Origin: Chromohalobacter sarecensis | GTDB taxonomy: Bacteria > Pseudomonadota > Gammaproteobacteria > Pseudomonadales > Halomonadaceae | Length of the DNA: 64,000 bases | Direction: 5' to 3' | NCBI RefSeq assembly: GCF_023061135.1 | Contig: NZ_JAKGAN010000002.1 | Location: 186,001-250,000 of the forward strand | Shown: positions 45,311 through 55,529 of the stretch, piece by piece | Layout: each line of letters opens with the position of its first letter | How positions within the stretch are numbered: position 1 is the first letter of the stretch | Position numbers and translations under genes: made by a program | Notes under the pieces: generated by a model | What the model was told of the DNA's origin: nothing | Databases searched by the model: none | What the model saw: only the letters and a program-made list of their open reading frames with translations

Positions 45311-47233
45311 ATGACGGAATCCCGACGCATTCATATCCTTGATCCTCGGCTCGCTAACCAGATCGCGGCCGGCGAGGTCGTCGAACGGCCGGCTTCGGTA
45401 TTGAAGGAGCTGGCCGAGAACGCCATCGATGCCGGCAGCCAGCGGATCGAGATCGATCTCGAAGCCGGCGGCGCCCGTTTGATTCGTGTGCGCGATGATG
45501 GGCGTGGCATCGCCGAGGACGATCTGCCGCTGGCATTGTCACGACATGCCACCAGCAAGATTGCCTCATTGGACGATCTCGAAGGCGTGGATAGCCTTGG
45601 TTTTCGCGGTGAGGCACTGGCTTCGATCAGCTCGGTCTCGCGGCTCGAACTGGTTTCCAATACGCAGGATGAGCCGAGCGAGGGCTGGCGCGTGGTCGCC
45701 GAAGGCCGCCAGATGGAGCCTCGGGTGAGCCCCGCGCCACATCCGCGTGGCAGTTCGGTCGTGGTCCGCGATCTGTTCTTCAATACCCCTGCGCGACGCA
45801 AGTTCCTGCGTACCGAGAAGACCGAATTCGGCCATGTCGAAGAGACGTTTCGGCGGCTGGTGCTGTCGCGCTACGACATCGCCTGGGTGCTGCGCCATAA
45901 TCAGAAGGTCGTGCATCAGCTGCGGGCGGGCGAAGAGCCGGCGGCGATGGAGCGGCGCGTCGGGGCGCTGCTGGGTCGCAATTTCCTCGAGAATGCCCTG
46001 CATGTGGATATCGAAGCGACCGGCTTGCGGCTGTGGGGCTGGGTCGGGCTGCCGACCCACTCCCGCGCACAGGCGGACCAGCAGTATTTCTTCGTCAATG
46101 GACGTGTCGTGCGTGACCGCCTGGTCGCCCATGCCGTGCGTCAAGCCTATCGCGATGTGCTATTTCACGGGCGTCACCCGGTGTTTGTGCTCTATCTGGA
46201 GCTTGACCCGCACGTGGTCGATGTCAACGTGCATCCCACCAAGCATGAAGTCCGCTTTCGCGATGGGCGCCTAGTGCATGATTTCCTGTTCTCGAGCCTG
46301 CATCGTGCGCTGGCCGATGTGCGCCCCAACGAGGCCACTTCGTCAGACCCGGCGACCGCGAGCGCTGGTGATGAAATGCCGGTATCGGGAGCGTCGTCAG
46401 CGGCTGTCGACGCGCAACCGCGCTGGCAACAACAGGGCATGGCGCTGGGCGCCGATCAGGAGCGTCCCGCGGCGCATCGCGTGCGCGAATTCATGGCCGG
46501 TTACCAGGCGCTGCATCCCGAGCATGAAGACCAGCTGTTGACGCCGCAGCCACCGCGCGCCGAACCCGAGGCGACGGCGACCTCTGAGCCTGACATCCAG
46601 GCACCGGCGATGCCCGAAGCCGATGCGACTCAAGCCCCGCCATTGGGGTATGCGGTGGCGCAGTTGCATGGTGTCTATATCCTTTCGCAGACCGCACGCG
46701 GACTGGTCGTGGTCGACATGCATGCCGCGCACGAGCGCATTACCTACGAGCGCATGAAGCAGCAAGTTCATGGTGACGGCCAGGCCCTGGGGCGATTGCA
46801 GACACAGCCGCTGCTGGTGCCGATGTCGCTGGCGGTCAGCACGCGCGAGGTGGAAACCGCCGAGCGCGAGCGAGAGACGTTCGAGCGCCTGGGGGTCGAG
46901 CTGGACGTCGCCGGCCCGGAGACGCTGCTCGTGCGTCGGGTGCCGGTGCTGCTCGACAATGCCGATGTCGAATCGCTGATTCATGGCATGCTGGGCGATC
47001 TCGAGCGTTTCGGGCGGTCGGACAGAGTCGAAGCGCATATCAATGAATTGCTTGCCAGCATGTCGTGCCATGGCAGCGTGCGGGCCAACCGTCGGCTGAC
47101 AGTGCCCGAGATGAATGCCTTGCTGCGCGACATGGAGCGCACCGAACGCAGCGGGCAGTGCAATCATGGGCGGCCGACCTGGACCGAGATGTCGATGCAC
47201 GAGCTGGATAAGCTATTTCTTCGTGGCCAGTAA
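45311..47233 (+). CDS. mutL: DNA mismatch repair protein MutL
   Basis: A 640-aa GHKL ATPase with [17 protein letters not shown], the ATPase residues in ENAIDAG and DDGRGI, and FRGEALASI. The dimerising C-terminus carries [12 protein letters not shown], matching the MutL endonuclease pattern D-x-H-A-x2-E-x4-E, plus CHGSVRANR and CNHGRPTW. It therefore probably nicks DNA itself, as in MutH-lacking bacteria, and no mutH is seen. The linker (about 330-440) is acidic and low complexity. An in-frame ATG at 45302 is an alternative start. miaA follows after 31 bp. Confidence 0.95.
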   Translation: MTESRRIHILDPRLANQIAAGEVVERPASVLKELAENAIDAGSQRIEIDLEAGGARLIRVRDDGRGIAEDDLPLALSRHATSKIASLDDLEGVDSLGFRGEALASISSVSRLELVSNTQDEPSEGWRVVAEGRQMEPRVSPAPHPRGSSVVVRDLFFNTPARRKFLRTEKTEFGHVEETFRRLVLSRYDIAWVLRHNQKVVHQLRAGEEPAAMERRVGALLGRNFLENALHVDIEATGLRLWGWVGLPTHSRAQADQQYFFVNGRVVRDRLVAHAVRQAYRDVLFHGRHPVFVLYLELDPHVVDVNVHPTKHEVRFRDGRLVHDFLFSSLHRALADVRPNEATSSDPATASAGDEMPVSGASSAAVDAQPRWQQQGMALGADQERPAAHRVREFMAGYQALHPEHEDQLLTPQPPRAEPEATATSEPDIQAPAMPEADATQAPPLGYAVAQLHGVYILSQTARGLVVVDMHAAHERITYERMKQQVHGDGQALGRLQTQPLLVPMSLAVSTREVETAERERETFERLGVELDVAGPETLLVRRVPVLLDNADVESLIHGMLGDLERFGRSDRVEAHINELLASMSCHGSVRANRRLTVPEMNALLRDMERTERSGQCNHGRPTWTEMSMHELDKLFLRGQ

Positions 47234-47264
47234 TGCTGGTCAGCGACCGTTTTCAGGATTCTCG

Positions 47265-48203
47265 ATGAACGATACGCGGCCACTGGCCATCCTCTTGATG
47301 GGCCCGACGGCGGCCGGCAAGACCGATTCGGCCATCGCCTTGCGCGAGCGCTTGGGGGGTGAACTGATCAGCGTCGACTCGGCGATGATCTATCGCGGCA
47401 TGGACATCGGTACCGCGAAACCTTCGGCGGAAGAGTTGGCGCGTGCGCCGCACCGTCTGATCGACATTCGCGACCCTGCCGACACGTACTCCGCCGCTGA
47501 ATTCCGCGAGGACGCCTTGGCCGAAATGCGCGACATCTCGTCGCAGGGGCGTATCCCTATACTCGTGGGTGGCACCATGATGTACATCAAGCGTTTGATC
47601 GATGGCGTGGCGGAACTGCCCGCTCGCGATCCTGCGCTGCGCGATGAGCTGGCTCTGCGCGCCGAACGCGAGGGGTTGGAGGCGTTGCATGCCGAGCTCG
47701 CGCAGGTCGATCCGATCGCAGCGAGCACTATCCACCCGCACAATCGGCAGCGTTTGCTGCGGGCACTGGAAGTGTATCGCCTCACTGGCCGGGCACTGGG
47801 CGAGCTATGGGCCGAACAGCCTAGTGAAACCTTTCCCTGGCGTCTCGTGTCCATAGCGCTGGCACCCACCGAGCGCCGAGTGCTGCATGAACGTATCGCA
47901 CAGCGCTTCGAGGACATGTTGGCGGGAGGCTTCCGCGAGGAAGTCGCCGCTCTCCGGGCGCGCGGCGATTTGCATCGCGGCTTCCCCGCGATTCGCTGTG
48001 TCGGCTATCGTCAGATGTGGGAACATCTGGATGGCGAGACCGATGAAGCCACGATGCGCGAGCGAGGCATGGCGGCGACGCGGCAACTCGCCAAGCGTCA
48101 GTTGACCTGGCTGCGCAATTGGCAAGGCGTGCGGTGGGTCGATAGCGAGGCGAGCGATATGCACGAGCAGGTATTGAAAATCGTGCGCGGAAGCGGCACT
48201 TAG
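47265..48203 (+). CDS. miaA: tRNA dimethylallyltransferase MiaA
   Basis: A 312-aa enzyme that adds a dimethylallyl group to A37 of UNN-decoding tRNAs. P-loop: [33 protein letters not shown] holds the catalytic Asp, with [18 protein letters not shown] and the [14 protein letters not shown] tail. It is 31 bp after mutL; hfq is 124 bp downstream. Confidence 0.97.
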   Translation: MNDTRPLAILLMGPTAAGKTDSAIALRERLGGELISVDSAMIYRGMDIGTAKPSAEELARAPHRLIDIRDPADTYSAAEFREDALAEMRDISSQGRIPILVGGTMMYIKRLIDGVAELPARDPALRDELALRAEREGLEALHAELAQVDPIAASTIHPHNRQRLLRALEVYRLTGRALGELWAEQPSETFPWRLVSIALAPTERRVLHERIAQRFEDMLAGGFREEVAALRARGDLHRGFPAIRCVGYRQMWEHLDGETDEATMRERGMAATRQLAKRQLTWLRNWQGVRWVDSEASDMHEQVLKIVRGSGT

Positions 48204-48327
48204 CGTAAGATGACCGGTCACGACAACGCTTGGCGAGTAGCGCCGCGAACGGCGGTGGCGACGCGAATGGCGGCTGTGACCCTTCGAAAACGACCATAAA
48301 CCACAGCGAGAAGTTAGGGAGAGCAAA

Positions 48328-48579
48328 ATGTCCAAAGGACAGTCCCTTCAAGATCCGTACTTGAACATTCTGCGCAAGGAGCGCATTCCGGTCTCCATCT
48401 TTTTGGTGAACGGTATTAAATTGCAGGGACAGGTCGAGTCTTTCGATCAATTCGTCATCCTGCTGCGCAATACCGTCAGTCAGATGGTGTACAAGCACGC
48501 CATTTCCACGGTTGTGCCATCCCGCAACGTGCGTCTTCCCGTCCAGGATCCGAATGCCCCGGCGGAAGAAGACGTTTGA
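48328..48579 (+). CDS. hfq: RNA chaperone Hfq
   Basis: An 83-aa Sm-like protein that forms a hexamer and pairs small RNAs with mRNAs. Sm1: [20 protein letters not shown]. Sm2 carries the proximal-site residues YKHAIST (Lys, His). A short acidic, Pro-rich tail ends in AEEDV. Gene order miaA-hfq-hflX is conserved. The 124-bp leader probably holds its own promoter, but no clear hexamers were found. TTAGGGAGAGCAAA precedes the ATG. Confidence 0.98.
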   Translation: MSKGQSLQDPYLNILRKERIPVSIFLVNGIKLQGQVESFDQFVILLRNTVSQMVYKHAISTVVPSRNVRLPVQDPNAPAEEDV

Positions 48580-48593
48580 TCGAGAGGCGCTGA

Positions 48594-49913
48594 TTGTTTT
48601 TCGAACGTCCCGACGCCGGTGAAACGGCGATTCTCGTCCATGTGGATTTCCACGACGAACAGGAGCGTGAAGACCCGGGAGAATTCCTGGAGTTGGTGCG
48701 TTCCTCGGGTGTGACGCCGGCGACCCTCATCGAGGGCAGTCGGCGTCGTCCCGACCCCAAAACATTTATCGGCAGCGGTAAGCTGGAGGAGATTCGCGAG
48801 ACACGCGAACTTCACGGCGCCGAGGTCGTCATTTTCAATCATGCCTTGTCGCCTTCGCAGGAGCGCAATCTGGAGCGCGCCCTGAAAAGTCGCGTGCTGG
48901 ATCGCACGGGTTTGATACTGGATATATTCGCGCAACGCGCGCGTACGCACGAAGGTAAGCTTCAGGTCGAGCTGGCGCAGCTAGAGTACATGTCAACGCG
49001 CCTGGTGCGTGGTTGGACCCACCTGGAGCGCCAGAAGGGCGGGATCGGCTTGCGCGGCCCCGGGGAAACGCAGCTCGAAACCGACCGTCGCTTGTTGGGT
49101 GCGCGGATCAAGGCGATTCACAAGCGGTTGGAAAAGGTCCGTACACAGCGCGATCAGAATCGCCGTGCGCGGGCACGCGCCGAGATCCCCAGCGTTTCCC
49201 TGGTGGGCTACACCAATGCCGGCAAGTCGACGCTGTTCAATGCTTTGACCAATTCGGATGTGTACGCCGCCGACCAGTTGTTCGCCACGCTCGACCCGAC
49301 GCTGCGTCGCATCGACGTCGAGGATGTCGGGCCCGTGGTCATGGCTGATACCGTGGGTTTCATCCGCCACCTGCCACACAAATTGGTAGAAGCGTTTCGC
49401 GCCACCTTGCAGGAAGCGACTGAAGCCTCGTTATTGGTGCATGTCATCGATGCGGCGGACCCGGATCGCGACTTCAACGTGGCGCAGGTGGATACGGTGC
49501 TCGAGGAGATCGGTGCCGCTGAGGTGCCGCGGCTGCTAGTCATGAACAAGATCGATATGCTGGACAGCGCCCCACGTCTTGAGCGTGACGGACACGGGCG
49601 TCCACAGATCGTGTGGCTATCGGCACGTGATGCACGCGGCTTTGAATTGCTGCATCAAGCACTCGGCGAGCTGCTGGCTGAAGAGCTGCTCGAGACGAGT
49701 TTGACGCTGGCGCCCGATCAGGGAAGATTGCGGGCATCGTTGCATGCGTTGAATGCCGTGCAGCAAGAACAATTTGACGAGCAGGGCCGAATCCTTCTGG
49801 ATATCCGTCTACCTAGACGCGATTTCTTTCAGTTGATGGCCCGTCTCGGCGAGAAAGCAGCAGATTATTTGCCGCCGGGAGCCCTTGATCACCCGGAGTG
49901 GGAGCGCCACTGA
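48594..49913 (+). CDS. hflX: Ribosome-associated GTPase HflX
   Basis: A 439-aa GTPase that splits stalled ribosomes. N-terminal HflX domain: RRRPDPKTFIGSGKLEEI and FNHALSPSQERNLERAL. A coiled-coil hinge follows GPGETQLETDRR. G1 is GYTNAGKSTLFNAL, G3 ADTVGFIRHLP and G4 NKIDML. The start is TTG 48594 with GAGAGG at good spacing, giving FFERPDAGETAILVH, which fits HflX openings. It begins 14 bp after hfq. Confidence 0.95.
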   Translation: MFFERPDAGETAILVHVDFHDEQEREDPGEFLELVRSSGVTPATLIEGSRRRPDPKTFIGSGKLEEIRETRELHGAEVVIFNHALSPSQERNLERALKSRVLDRTGLILDIFAQRARTHEGKLQVELAQLEYMSTRLVRGWTHLERQKGGIGLRGPGETQLETDRRLLGARIKAIHKRLEKVRTQRDQNRRARARAEIPSVSLVGYTNAGKSTLFNALTNSDVYAADQLFATLDPTLRRIDVEDVGPVVMADTVGFIRHLPHKLVEAFRATLQEATEASLLVHVIDAADPDRDFNVAQVDTVLEEIGAAEVPRLLVMNKIDMLDSAPRLERDGHGRPQIVWLSARDARGFELLHQALGELLAEELLETSLTLAPDQGRLRASLHALNAVQQEQFDEQGRILLDIRLPRRDFFQLMARLGEKAADYLPPGALDHPEWERH

Positions 49914-49974
49914 CAGTGCCCGTCACTGGCGTCCTTGGCGAGATGCATCGCAATCAATGCAGTGGAGAAAACGT

Positions 49975-51363
49975 ATGGCTTGGAACGAGCCTGGTGGTGG
50001 GAATCAGCAGGACCCGTGGAGCGGCGGCGGTGGTCGCCGTGGCAGCGGTAGCGGTAGCGGTGGGGGCAATGGTGGTAATGGTGGCAACAACCAAGGCCCA
50101 CCGGATCTCGACGAGGCGCTGAAGAAGTTTCAGGATAAGCTTAGTCGCTTGATGGGGAAGCGCGGCAAGCGTGGTGGCAATAACAATGGCAATGGCGGCT
50201 CCGGGGGCGGTAAGGGGAATCCCTTCATACTGCCGGGTGTGCTGGTGATCATCGCATTGGTCATCTGGGCCGGGTCCGGGTTCTACGTGGTCGATCAGTC
50301 TGAACGTGGCGTGGTGCTGCGCTTCGGCAAATACCACGATACGGTGAACCCTGGTCTGCACTGGAGCCCCACCTTCGTCGATCAAGTGACGAGGGTGAAC
50401 GTTACCGAGGTGCGTTCGTTCCGTCAGAATGCTTCCATGCTGACGAGCGATACCAACATCGTGACGGTACGTCTCTCCGCCCAGTATCAGGTCGCTAATC
50501 CTCGTGATTATGTGCTTAACGTGCGTGATCCCGAGCAGAGCCTGCGCAACGCGCTGGATTCCACGTTGCGCCATGTCGTCGGCGCGAGTGGCATGCAGAA
50601 TGTGTTGACCAGTACCACTGAGGTCGAAGAAGTCAAACAGATCGATGAAGGCGGCAAGGTGCCGGATATGCCGGAAACCGTGGAGGATCCCAGCGAATTG
50701 CCGGTGGTCACCATGACGCCGCCGGTCCCGGATTCATTGCTCAGTGGTCGTGAAGAACTCGGACCCGAGGTCGCCAAACGGCTCCAGGAATCGCTGGATG
50801 CCTATGGGCTAGGGCTGCGGTTGCAGACCGTCAACCTGGAAAGCACTCAGGCGCCCGACCAGGTTCAAGAGGCCGTGGACGACGTGATTCGCTCGCGAGA
50901 GGATCGTCAGCGCTCGATCAACGAAGCGCGCGCCTACGAGAATGCCCTGCAGCCCCGCACCGAAGGGGAAGCGCAGCGCCTTATCGAGGAAGCCACTGGT
51001 TATCGTAATACCGTGGTATCGGATGCCGAAGGTCAAACCAGCCGCTTCCTGGCCGTGTTGGGCGAATACCAGCAGGCGCCGGAAGTGACACGCCAACGTC
51101 TCTATCTGGATACGGTAAGCGAAGTGTTGGGTAACAACCGCAAGGCATTGATCGATGTCGGTTCTCAGAACAATTCGATGATCTATCTACCGCTCGATCA
51201 GCTAGGTAAGCCTCGCGCCGGTGGTAGCGGTAGCGGTGTTGACTCACAAGATATACGTGAACTTGAGTCGGTCTCCCAGCAGGTTCAAAACGAACCACTT
51301 TCTGGTGGCGACAATAGCAGTGGTCAGCGCCAGTCGAGCGGAATTTCGCGGGAGGGTCGTTAA
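49975..51363 (+). CDS. hflK: FtsH protease modulator subunit HflK, with an unusual insertion
   Basis: A 462-aa SPFH membrane protein that with HflC cages the FtsH protease. Gly- and Asn-rich N-terminus, one membrane helix (about 83-105), SPFH domain (about 105-300) and coiled coil (about 300-400). Relative to E. coli HflK, an insertion of about 45 residues, acidic and Pro-rich (about 213-257), sits between MQNVLTS and SGREELG. The ATG at 49975 has GTGGAGAAAACGT upstream. hflC follows 2 bp after the stop. Confidence 0.94.
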   Translation: MAWNEPGGGNQQDPWSGGGGRRGSGSGSGGGNGGNGGNNQGPPDLDEALKKFQDKLSRLMGKRGKRGGNNNGNGGSGGGKGNPFILPGVLVIIALVIWAGSGFYVVDQSERGVVLRFGKYHDTVNPGLHWSPTFVDQVTRVNVTEVRSFRQNASMLTSDTNIVTVRLSAQYQVANPRDYVLNVRDPEQSLRNALDSTLRHVVGASGMQNVLTSTTEVEEVKQIDEGGKVPDMPETVEDPSELPVVTMTPPVPDSLLSGREELGPEVAKRLQESLDAYGLGLRLQTVNLESTQAPDQVQEAVDDVIRSREDRQRSINEARAYENALQPRTEGEAQRLIEEATGYRNTVVSDAEGQTSRFLAVLGEYQQAPEVTRQRLYLDTVSEVLGNNRKALIDVGSQNNSMIYLPLDQLGKPRAGGSGSGVDSQDIRELESVSQQVQNEPLSGGDNSSGQRQSSGISREGR

Positions 51364-51365
51364 TC

Positions 51366-52259
51366 ATGGTCAACAATCGTGCCTTGGGTATCGTCGCACT
51401 GCTGGCCGTGGGGGCTTGGATCGCCAGTTCCAGCTTGTATGTGGTGACGGAGAAGCAGCGTGCCATCAAGTTACGCTTCGGTGAGGTGGTGCAATCCGAT
51501 ATCGAGCCTGGCTTGCACGCAAAATGGCCGGTGCTCAACACCGTGCGCTTCTTCGATGCGCGCGTGCAGATGCTGGAAAGCACCGAAAGTCGCTTCCTGA
51601 CAGCGCGTCGCAATGCCTTGATCGTCGACTCTTACATCAAGTGGCAGATCATCGATCCCAGCCTGTACTATCAGGCCACACGAGGCGAGGTGTCGCGTGC
51701 TGAGGACCTCATTGCGCCGCGCGTTGATGAAAGCTTGCGTAACGCCTTTGGTAGCCGCGAAGTGGACAAGATCATCAGCGAAGAACGCAACGAGATGCTC
51801 GAGGAGCCTCAAGAACAGTTGGATAAACGACTGCGCGAAGAGGTGGGTGTCTCGATACTGGATATTCGCCTCAAGCGTGTTGAACTGCCTCAAGAAGTTC
51901 AGCAGGCGGTTTTCCAGCGCATGCGTACCGAGCGTAATGCCGAAGCGCGTCAGTATCGCGCCCAAGGTGAGGAGCAGGCCGAGCGTATTCGCGCCCGGGC
52001 CGATCGTCAGCGTCAGGTGACGTTGGCGGATGCGCGCAAGGAGGCCGAGACCCTGCGTGGTGAAGGTGATGCCAAGGCTGCGGACATCTATGCCAGTGCT
52101 TATACACAGGATCAAGACTTCTTCAATTTCTATCGTTCTCTGCAAGCGTATCGGAACAGCTTCGACAAGGGCGACGATATGCTGTTGTTGAGCCCGGATA
52201 GCGAGTTCTTCCGTTATTTCCGGTCGCCGAACGGCGAGACAAGCAGCAACGACGAATAA
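51366..52259 (+). CDS. hflC: FtsH protease modulator subunit HflC
   Basis: A 297-aa SPFH partner of HflK. An N-terminal membrane helix (about 7-26) precedes KQRAIKLRFGEVV; SPFH body: VDSYIKWQIIDPSLYYQA; a Glu- and Arg-rich coiled coil (ERNAEARQYRAQGEEQAERI) follows, and the C-terminus is FFRYFRSPNGE. It starts 2 bp after hflK. The transcript probably ends at the terminator at 52345-52367. Confidence 0.96.
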   Translation: MVNNRALGIVALLAVGAWIASSSLYVVTEKQRAIKLRFGEVVQSDIEPGLHAKWPVLNTVRFFDARVQMLESTESRFLTARRNALIVDSYIKWQIIDPSLYYQATRGEVSRAEDLIAPRVDESLRNAFGSREVDKIISEERNEMLEEPQEQLDKRLREEVGVSILDIRLKRVELPQEVQQAVFQRMRTERNAEARQYRAQGEEQAERIRARADRQRQVTLADARKEAETLRGEGDAKAADIYASAYTQDQDFFNFYRSLQAYRNSFDKGDDMLLLSPDSEFFRYFRSPNGETSSNDE

Positions 52260-52269
52260 GTCACGACCT

Positions 52270-52324
52270 GGCCTCCGGGGAACCTCCGTTCGGGGTACAT
52301 CCGTCCGGGGTACATCCGGAGGCC
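52270..52324. repeat. Inverted repeat enclosing 15-bp tandem repeats after hflC
   Basis: GGCCTCCGG (52270-52278) is inverted at 52316-52324 (CCGGAGGCC). Between them a 15-bp unit is repeated; CGGGGTACATCCG occurs at 52291 and again at 52306. A hairpin with a repeat-filled loop would form 20 bp before the terminator. It is a local expansion, possibly a slipped-strand product. Confidence 0.65.
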
Positions 52325-52344
52325 AAATGTGATAGACTCTTGAC

Positions 52345-52367
52345 ACCGGGCGTCGCCCGGTTTTTTT
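52345..52367 (+). terminator. Terminator of the nnrD-to-hflC run
   Basis: ACCGGGC (52345-52351) and GCCCGGT (52355-52361) form a 7-bp stem with a 3-nt loop and a run of seven T. It is 85 bp after hflC and 145 bp before hisZ, so hisZ needs its own promoter or readthrough. Confidence 0.9.
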
Positions 52368-52511
52368 GTGGCCTGTCAGCGGATTTGGCTGCCTCTACGG
52401 CGATTCGCGACGGGCTCGGTATGTGACTCCGGCACGACGTGTCAGCGTTCGTGTCGGCTCGTCCTTAGCCGACGATGCCAATACGCCATTCATTTCTGGC
52501 AGGACCGAAAA

Positions 52512-53693
52512 ATGACCATCGCTGACCGCTGGCTGCTTCCCGACGGTATGGATGAAGTGCTTCCGCCTCAGGCGACGCGCATGGAACAACTGCGCCGCGC
52601 ATTGCTCGATCTCTATGATCGCTGGGGGTATGACTTGGTGATTCCTCCGACGGTCGAGTTTCTCGATTCGCTTTTGACCGGCACGGGGACCGATCTCGAT
52701 CTGCAGACATTCAAGCTGACCGATCAGCTCTCTGGGCGGATGATGGGCGCCAGCGCGGATGTGACGCCGCAAGTGGCGCGTATGGACGCGCATTCGTTGA
52801 AGCGCAACGGGCCGGCACGGCTTTGCTACTGTACGACCGTGTTGCGCGCCAAGGCCGATCAACATCAGGGTGGACGCAGCCCGACTCAGGTCGGCGTGGA
52901 GCTGTTCGGCCATGCGGGGTTGGATGCAGACATCGAGGTGTTGCGGTTGGCACTCACGGGGCTCGAAGTTGCCGGGGCCGGCGAAACTCACCTGGCGCTC
53001 AGTCATATCGGCATCTATCGTGCCTTGGTGCACGCGGCAGCATTGAATGCGGAAAGCGAGCATGCGCTTTTCGAAGCCATCGAGCGCAAAGCCTTCAATG
53101 ATGTCGATGCCTTGGTCGCGCGTGACGTTCGTGACCCCGCGCTGGCCGAGATGCTGCAAACGTTGCCGCGTCTTTACGGCGGGCAGGAGATGCTCGACCA
53201 GGCTCGCGAAGTCTTTGCGGGAGCGCCTCCCGCCGTCGCGGCGGCACTGGATGAACTTCAGGCGCTGTGCCGCGCCGTCACGGCCAATCATCTACAGGCC
53301 GAAGTGTATATCGACTTGGCTGAGTTGCGCGGGTATCAATACCATACGGGGATGGTGTTTGCGGCTTATGTGCCGGGTTACGGTCAGGCCTTGGCCAAGG
53401 GAGGGCGCTACGATGACACGGGACGCGCCTTCGGTCGGGCGCGTCCGGCGACGGGGTTTTCCATGGATCTCAAACTGTTGGCCTCGCTCATCGAGAGTGG
53501 CCCGCGTAGCGATGCCATCTGGGCGCCTGCCGACGATCGTGACACGCTCATCCAGGCCATTGCGCATCTGCGCGCCGCCGGCGAGCGTGTCATTCAGGCA
53601 TTACCAGGGCAGCGTGTGGGGCCTCGCGAACAGCGTTGTGATCGGCAGCTAGTGGAAACCAACGGCGAATGGCGGGTCGAACCGCTCGCGTAA
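52512..53693 (+). CDS. hisZ: ATP phosphoribosyltransferase regulatory subunit HisZ
   Basis: A 393-aa HisRS-like protein without tRNA-charging activity that binds short-form HisG and gives it histidine feedback control. It opens ADRWLLPDGMDEVLPPQA; motif 2-like RLCYCTTVLRAK and motif 3-like AKGGRYDDTGRAFGRARPATGFSMDL are present. No anticodon-binding domain of full HisRS is visible, and length and the neighbour purA fit HisZ. hisG is not in the window. ATG 52512 follows a weak site (AGGACCGAAAA). Confidence 0.92.
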   Translation: MTIADRWLLPDGMDEVLPPQATRMEQLRRALLDLYDRWGYDLVIPPTVEFLDSLLTGTGTDLDLQTFKLTDQLSGRMMGASADVTPQVARMDAHSLKRNGPARLCYCTTVLRAKADQHQGGRSPTQVGVELFGHAGLDADIEVLRLALTGLEVAGAGETHLALSHIGIYRALVHAAALNAESEHALFEAIERKAFNDVDALVARDVRDPALAEMLQTLPRLYGGQEMLDQAREVFAGAPPAVAAALDELQALCRAVTANHLQAEVYIDLAELRGYQYHTGMVFAAYVPGYGQALAKGGRYDDTGRAFGRARPATGFSMDLKLLASLIESGPRSDAIWAPADDRDTLIQAIAHLRAAGERVIQALPGQRVGPREQRCDRQLVETNGEWRVEPLA

Positions 53694-55022
<1,329 letters not shown>

Positions 55023-55042
55023 TCGCTTTTCCTGAACTTTCG

Positions 55043-55083
55043 AAAAAACGCCCGCTCGGCTTCAATGCCGATCGGGCGTTTTT
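55043..55083. terminator. Bidirectional terminator after purA
   Basis: The stem CGCCCG-C-TCGGC (55049-55060) with GCCGA-T-CGGGCG (55067-55078) has one mismatch and a 6-nt loop. It is flanked by six A at 55043-55048 and five T at 55079-55083, so it can stop transcription from both strands: purA on the plus strand and the remnant on the minus strand. Confidence 0.9.
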
Positions 55084-55110
55084 CATCGTTCTCATTGATG
55101 ATGTGTGCGT

Positions 55111-55388
55111 TTAACCGCCAGCAAATGCAGCATAGATGGCGATGACACACAGGACCAGCACCAAGCCTACGGGCCAAGCGCCTTTCCAGGGCGTTAGATC
55201 GACTTCGCCGGCGTCGTGGTGTACCCACTTGGTTTCACGCGGGAACAGCTTGCCGATGATCAGCATGATGACGACCAGCAAGACGAAGACGCCTGCCACG
55301 AAGTGGTACTGGCTGGTGACGTCGAGAATCTTGTTGAAGGGCGGTATGAAATAGCCTGCTGCGATCAATACAATTGAAGACCGACGAC
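55111..55388 (-). pseudogene. C-terminal remnant of an SSS-family sodium:solute symporter
   Basis: About 90 codons encode what look like the last two membrane helices and the terminal linker of a vSGLT-like sodium symporter (FNKILDVTSQYHFVAG, then KWVHHDAGEVDLTPWKGAWP, then a final helix). A complete protein of this type has about 500-560 residues and no 5' part is present, so the gene is truncated. The homology-like part ends upstream exactly at a 43-bp palindrome (55374-55416). A stand-alone 103-aa reading from 55422 is open but starts inside the palindrome. Family assignment is by recall of typical C-termini. Confidence 0.55.
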
Positions 55389-55416
55389 ATGCCATTGGCA
55401 TATCGTCAGTCTTCAA
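55374..55416. repeat. 43-bp near-perfect palindrome at the truncated symporter's edge
   Basis: Two 21-base arms around a single central T (55395) pair at 19 of 21 positions; mismatches are at 55382/55408 and 55388/55402. The arm begins TTGAAGAC and ends ATGCCA. It lies where the coding similarity of the symporter fragment stops. There is no T run, so a terminator is unlikely. A deletion or excision scar, or a replication-derived fold-back, would explain it. Confidence 0.8.
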
Positions 55417-55529
55417 GCGCACGCCGCGTCGATAACACTACATCGTGGGGACGAATTTTAGCCGGCGAACCGTAAACTACCATTCGCCATTTGTCTGACA
55501 TTGCTCGAGCAATGTCTGTGCAGCTCGAC

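Noticed and set aside
52270-52367. Riboswitch or attenuator controlling hisZ
   Set aside because: No leader peptide with a histidine run and no known riboswitch core is visible; the structure is explained as repeats plus the hflC terminator.
55111-55422. A complete 103-aa membrane protein gene
   Set aside because: The sequence looks like the end of a much longer symporter, and the apparent N-terminus lies in the palindrome, so a remnant is more likely.
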